Positions 5,739-6,567 of a stretch of DNA of 6,567 bases are shown one piece after another. This DNA comes from Gammaproteobacteria bacterium. Lineage in GTDB: Bacteria; Pseudomonadota; Gammaproteobacteria; Pseudomonadales; Azotimanducaceae. The stretch spans positions 1 through 6,567 of the forward strand of contig JAPOYW010000485.1 of assembly GCA_026706425.1 (NCBI GenBank), in the 5' to 3' direction. A program made the translations under genes and the position numbers. The notes under the pieces are model-generated. The model ran no database searches and had not been told where the DNA came from. It was given only the letters and a program-made list of their open reading frames with translations. Position 1 is the stretch's first letter. Every line of letters starts with the position of its first letter.

Positions 5739-6567
5739 ATGTCTGACTCGATCCTTCCGTCCGCGGGCATGGCCATGCCGGCGATTACGCCACGGCGTGT
5801 GCTTAGGCTGATGTTCAAGACCTGGCCATTCATCAAGCCCATGGCGCTACACCTGATGTTGTTCATCGGCATCGGCCTAGTGGCGGCGATGATCTTCGCG
5901 GCTGCCGTACTCCTGGCGCAGGATCTCTTCAGCAACAAGGTGCTGGTGGGCGACAAGCTGCAACCACTGCAGGCAACCCTCTTGCTGCTCGACGACGGCT
6001 ACGTAGCCTCGGGAACCGACCAGGAGACGATGAGCCAAGAACAACGAAAAGTCGTTCGAGACCTGCTCGTGGCTTGGTTCGCCGCCGGTGCAGTCGTCGG
6101 CTTGGCGCTGTTGGCGGTTCTCGATTACTACGGCACCTGGATCCGGCACGGCATAAACCAGAATCTGCGCGTCGCCATGATAGGGCGCGCCGAACATGTG
6201 TCCCTGAAATACCATAGCCACGCCCGCGTCGGCGATGCGATCTACCGTGCCTATCAGGACAGCGCCACGATCATCAACGTCGTTGAACGGGGCATCATCG
6301 AACCCCTACAGACTGCCTTCGTCCTGCTCCAGGCATTGGCATTCATCGCCTTTTTCGATCCGCTTGCGGCCCTCGTGTGCGTTCTCGCCGCGATACCAAT
6401 GGTGTGGTTGACCGTTCTGTTCACGCCGAGAATCCGCCGGCGGGCTTGGGCAAACCGATGTGCCGCAAGCGACCTGACCTCCCAACTGCAGGAATCCTTC
6501 TCCATCATCAAGGTCGTCAAGGCGAATCGGGTTGAACGGCGGATCTGGAGCCGTTTCGACCGTGACT
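5739..6567 (+). CDS. ABC exporter, transmembrane domain (3' end outside window)
   Basis: 276 codons are visible and open to the window edge. The pattern is that of a type IV (MsbA-like) ABC half-transporter. TM1 is near 37-60 (ALHLMLFIGIGLVAAMIF), TM2 near 107-130 (LLVAWFAAGAVVGLALLAVL), then a cytoplasmic extension with LRVAMIGRAEHVSLKYHSHARVGD, equivalent to the usual coupling-helix region before G-x-x-x-x-R-x-x-x-D. TM3/TM4 are near 188-228, and RIRRRAWANR...LTSQLQESFSIIKVVKANRVERR matches the helix preceding TM5. The TM1-TM2 periplasmic loop (about 61-106) is long, containing QETMSQEQRKVVRDLL. The Walker A, signature and Walker B motifs are not in the window, so fusion to an ATPase domain is expected from the family but not seen. 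Cytoplasmic-membrane location. The substrate is unknown; proximity to the receptor is suggestive only. Confidence 0.9.
   Translation, partial: MSDSILPSAGMAMPAITPRRVLRLMFKTWPFIKPMALHLMLFIGIGLVAAMIFAAAVLLAQDLFSNKVLVGDKLQPLQATLLLLDDGYVASGTDQETMSQEQRKVVRDLLVAWFAAGAVVGLALLAVLDYYGTWIRHGINQNLRVAMIGRAEHVSLKYHSHARVGDAIYRAYQDSATIINVVERGIIEPLQTAFVLLQALAFIAFFDPLAALVCVLAAIPMVWLTVLFTPRIRRRAWANRCAASDLTSQLQESFSIIKVVKANRVERRIWSRFDRD

Noticed and set aside
1..6567. CRISPR array, insertion-sequence transposase or integrase
   Set aside because: No regularly spaced direct repeats and no transposase or recombinase motifs were found on either strand.

Overview
The window looks like a moderately GC-rich Gram-negative genome, probably Pseudomonadota. 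The main reason is a full-length TonB-dependent outer-membrane receptor (TBDR) of the type abundant in sphingomonads and marine or soil gammaproteobacteria. No species-level marker is visible.

Layout. (1) Positions 1-453 hold no convincing gene: a palindrome at the left edge, one doubtful minus-strand reading frame, and a good intrinsic-terminator candidate for minus-strand transcription (209-249). (2) Positions 454-2314 carry a minus-strand two-gene cassette. A candidate promoter (2285-2314) and a leader with a terminator-like hairpin (2224-2243) precede an intact DUF3800 protein (1459-2202). After a 128-base gap comes a 291-codon gene with a class III nucleotide-cyclase-like pattern (454-1330). 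That second gene is split by a single +1 frameshift, most simply explained by an extra T in a five-T run at 1119-1123. (3) Positions 2315-2697 are gene-free but dense in potential RNA helices, and may be a cis-acting leader or a remnant of a group II intron 5' domain. (4) Positions 2698-5499 encode a 933-residue TBDR with signal peptide, TonB box, plug and barrel. Its eight cysteines all lie in three putative surface insertions, and one insertion has a calcium-loop-like Asp motif. (5) Positions 5500-5738 are intergenic, with two weak hairpins and a possible 44-codon ORF. (6) From 5739 to the right edge runs the transmembrane part of an ABC exporter; its ATPase domain lies outside the window.

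How they may work together. The receptor and ABC exporter share a strand and could belong to one uptake/export locus for a specific ligand, but they are 239 bases apart and no substrate can be inferred. The minus-strand pair diverges from the receptor and reads as an accessory cassette, possibly a conflict or defence module. That role is inference only: the cyclase-like half appears broken unless the frameshift is a sequencing error or is programmed.
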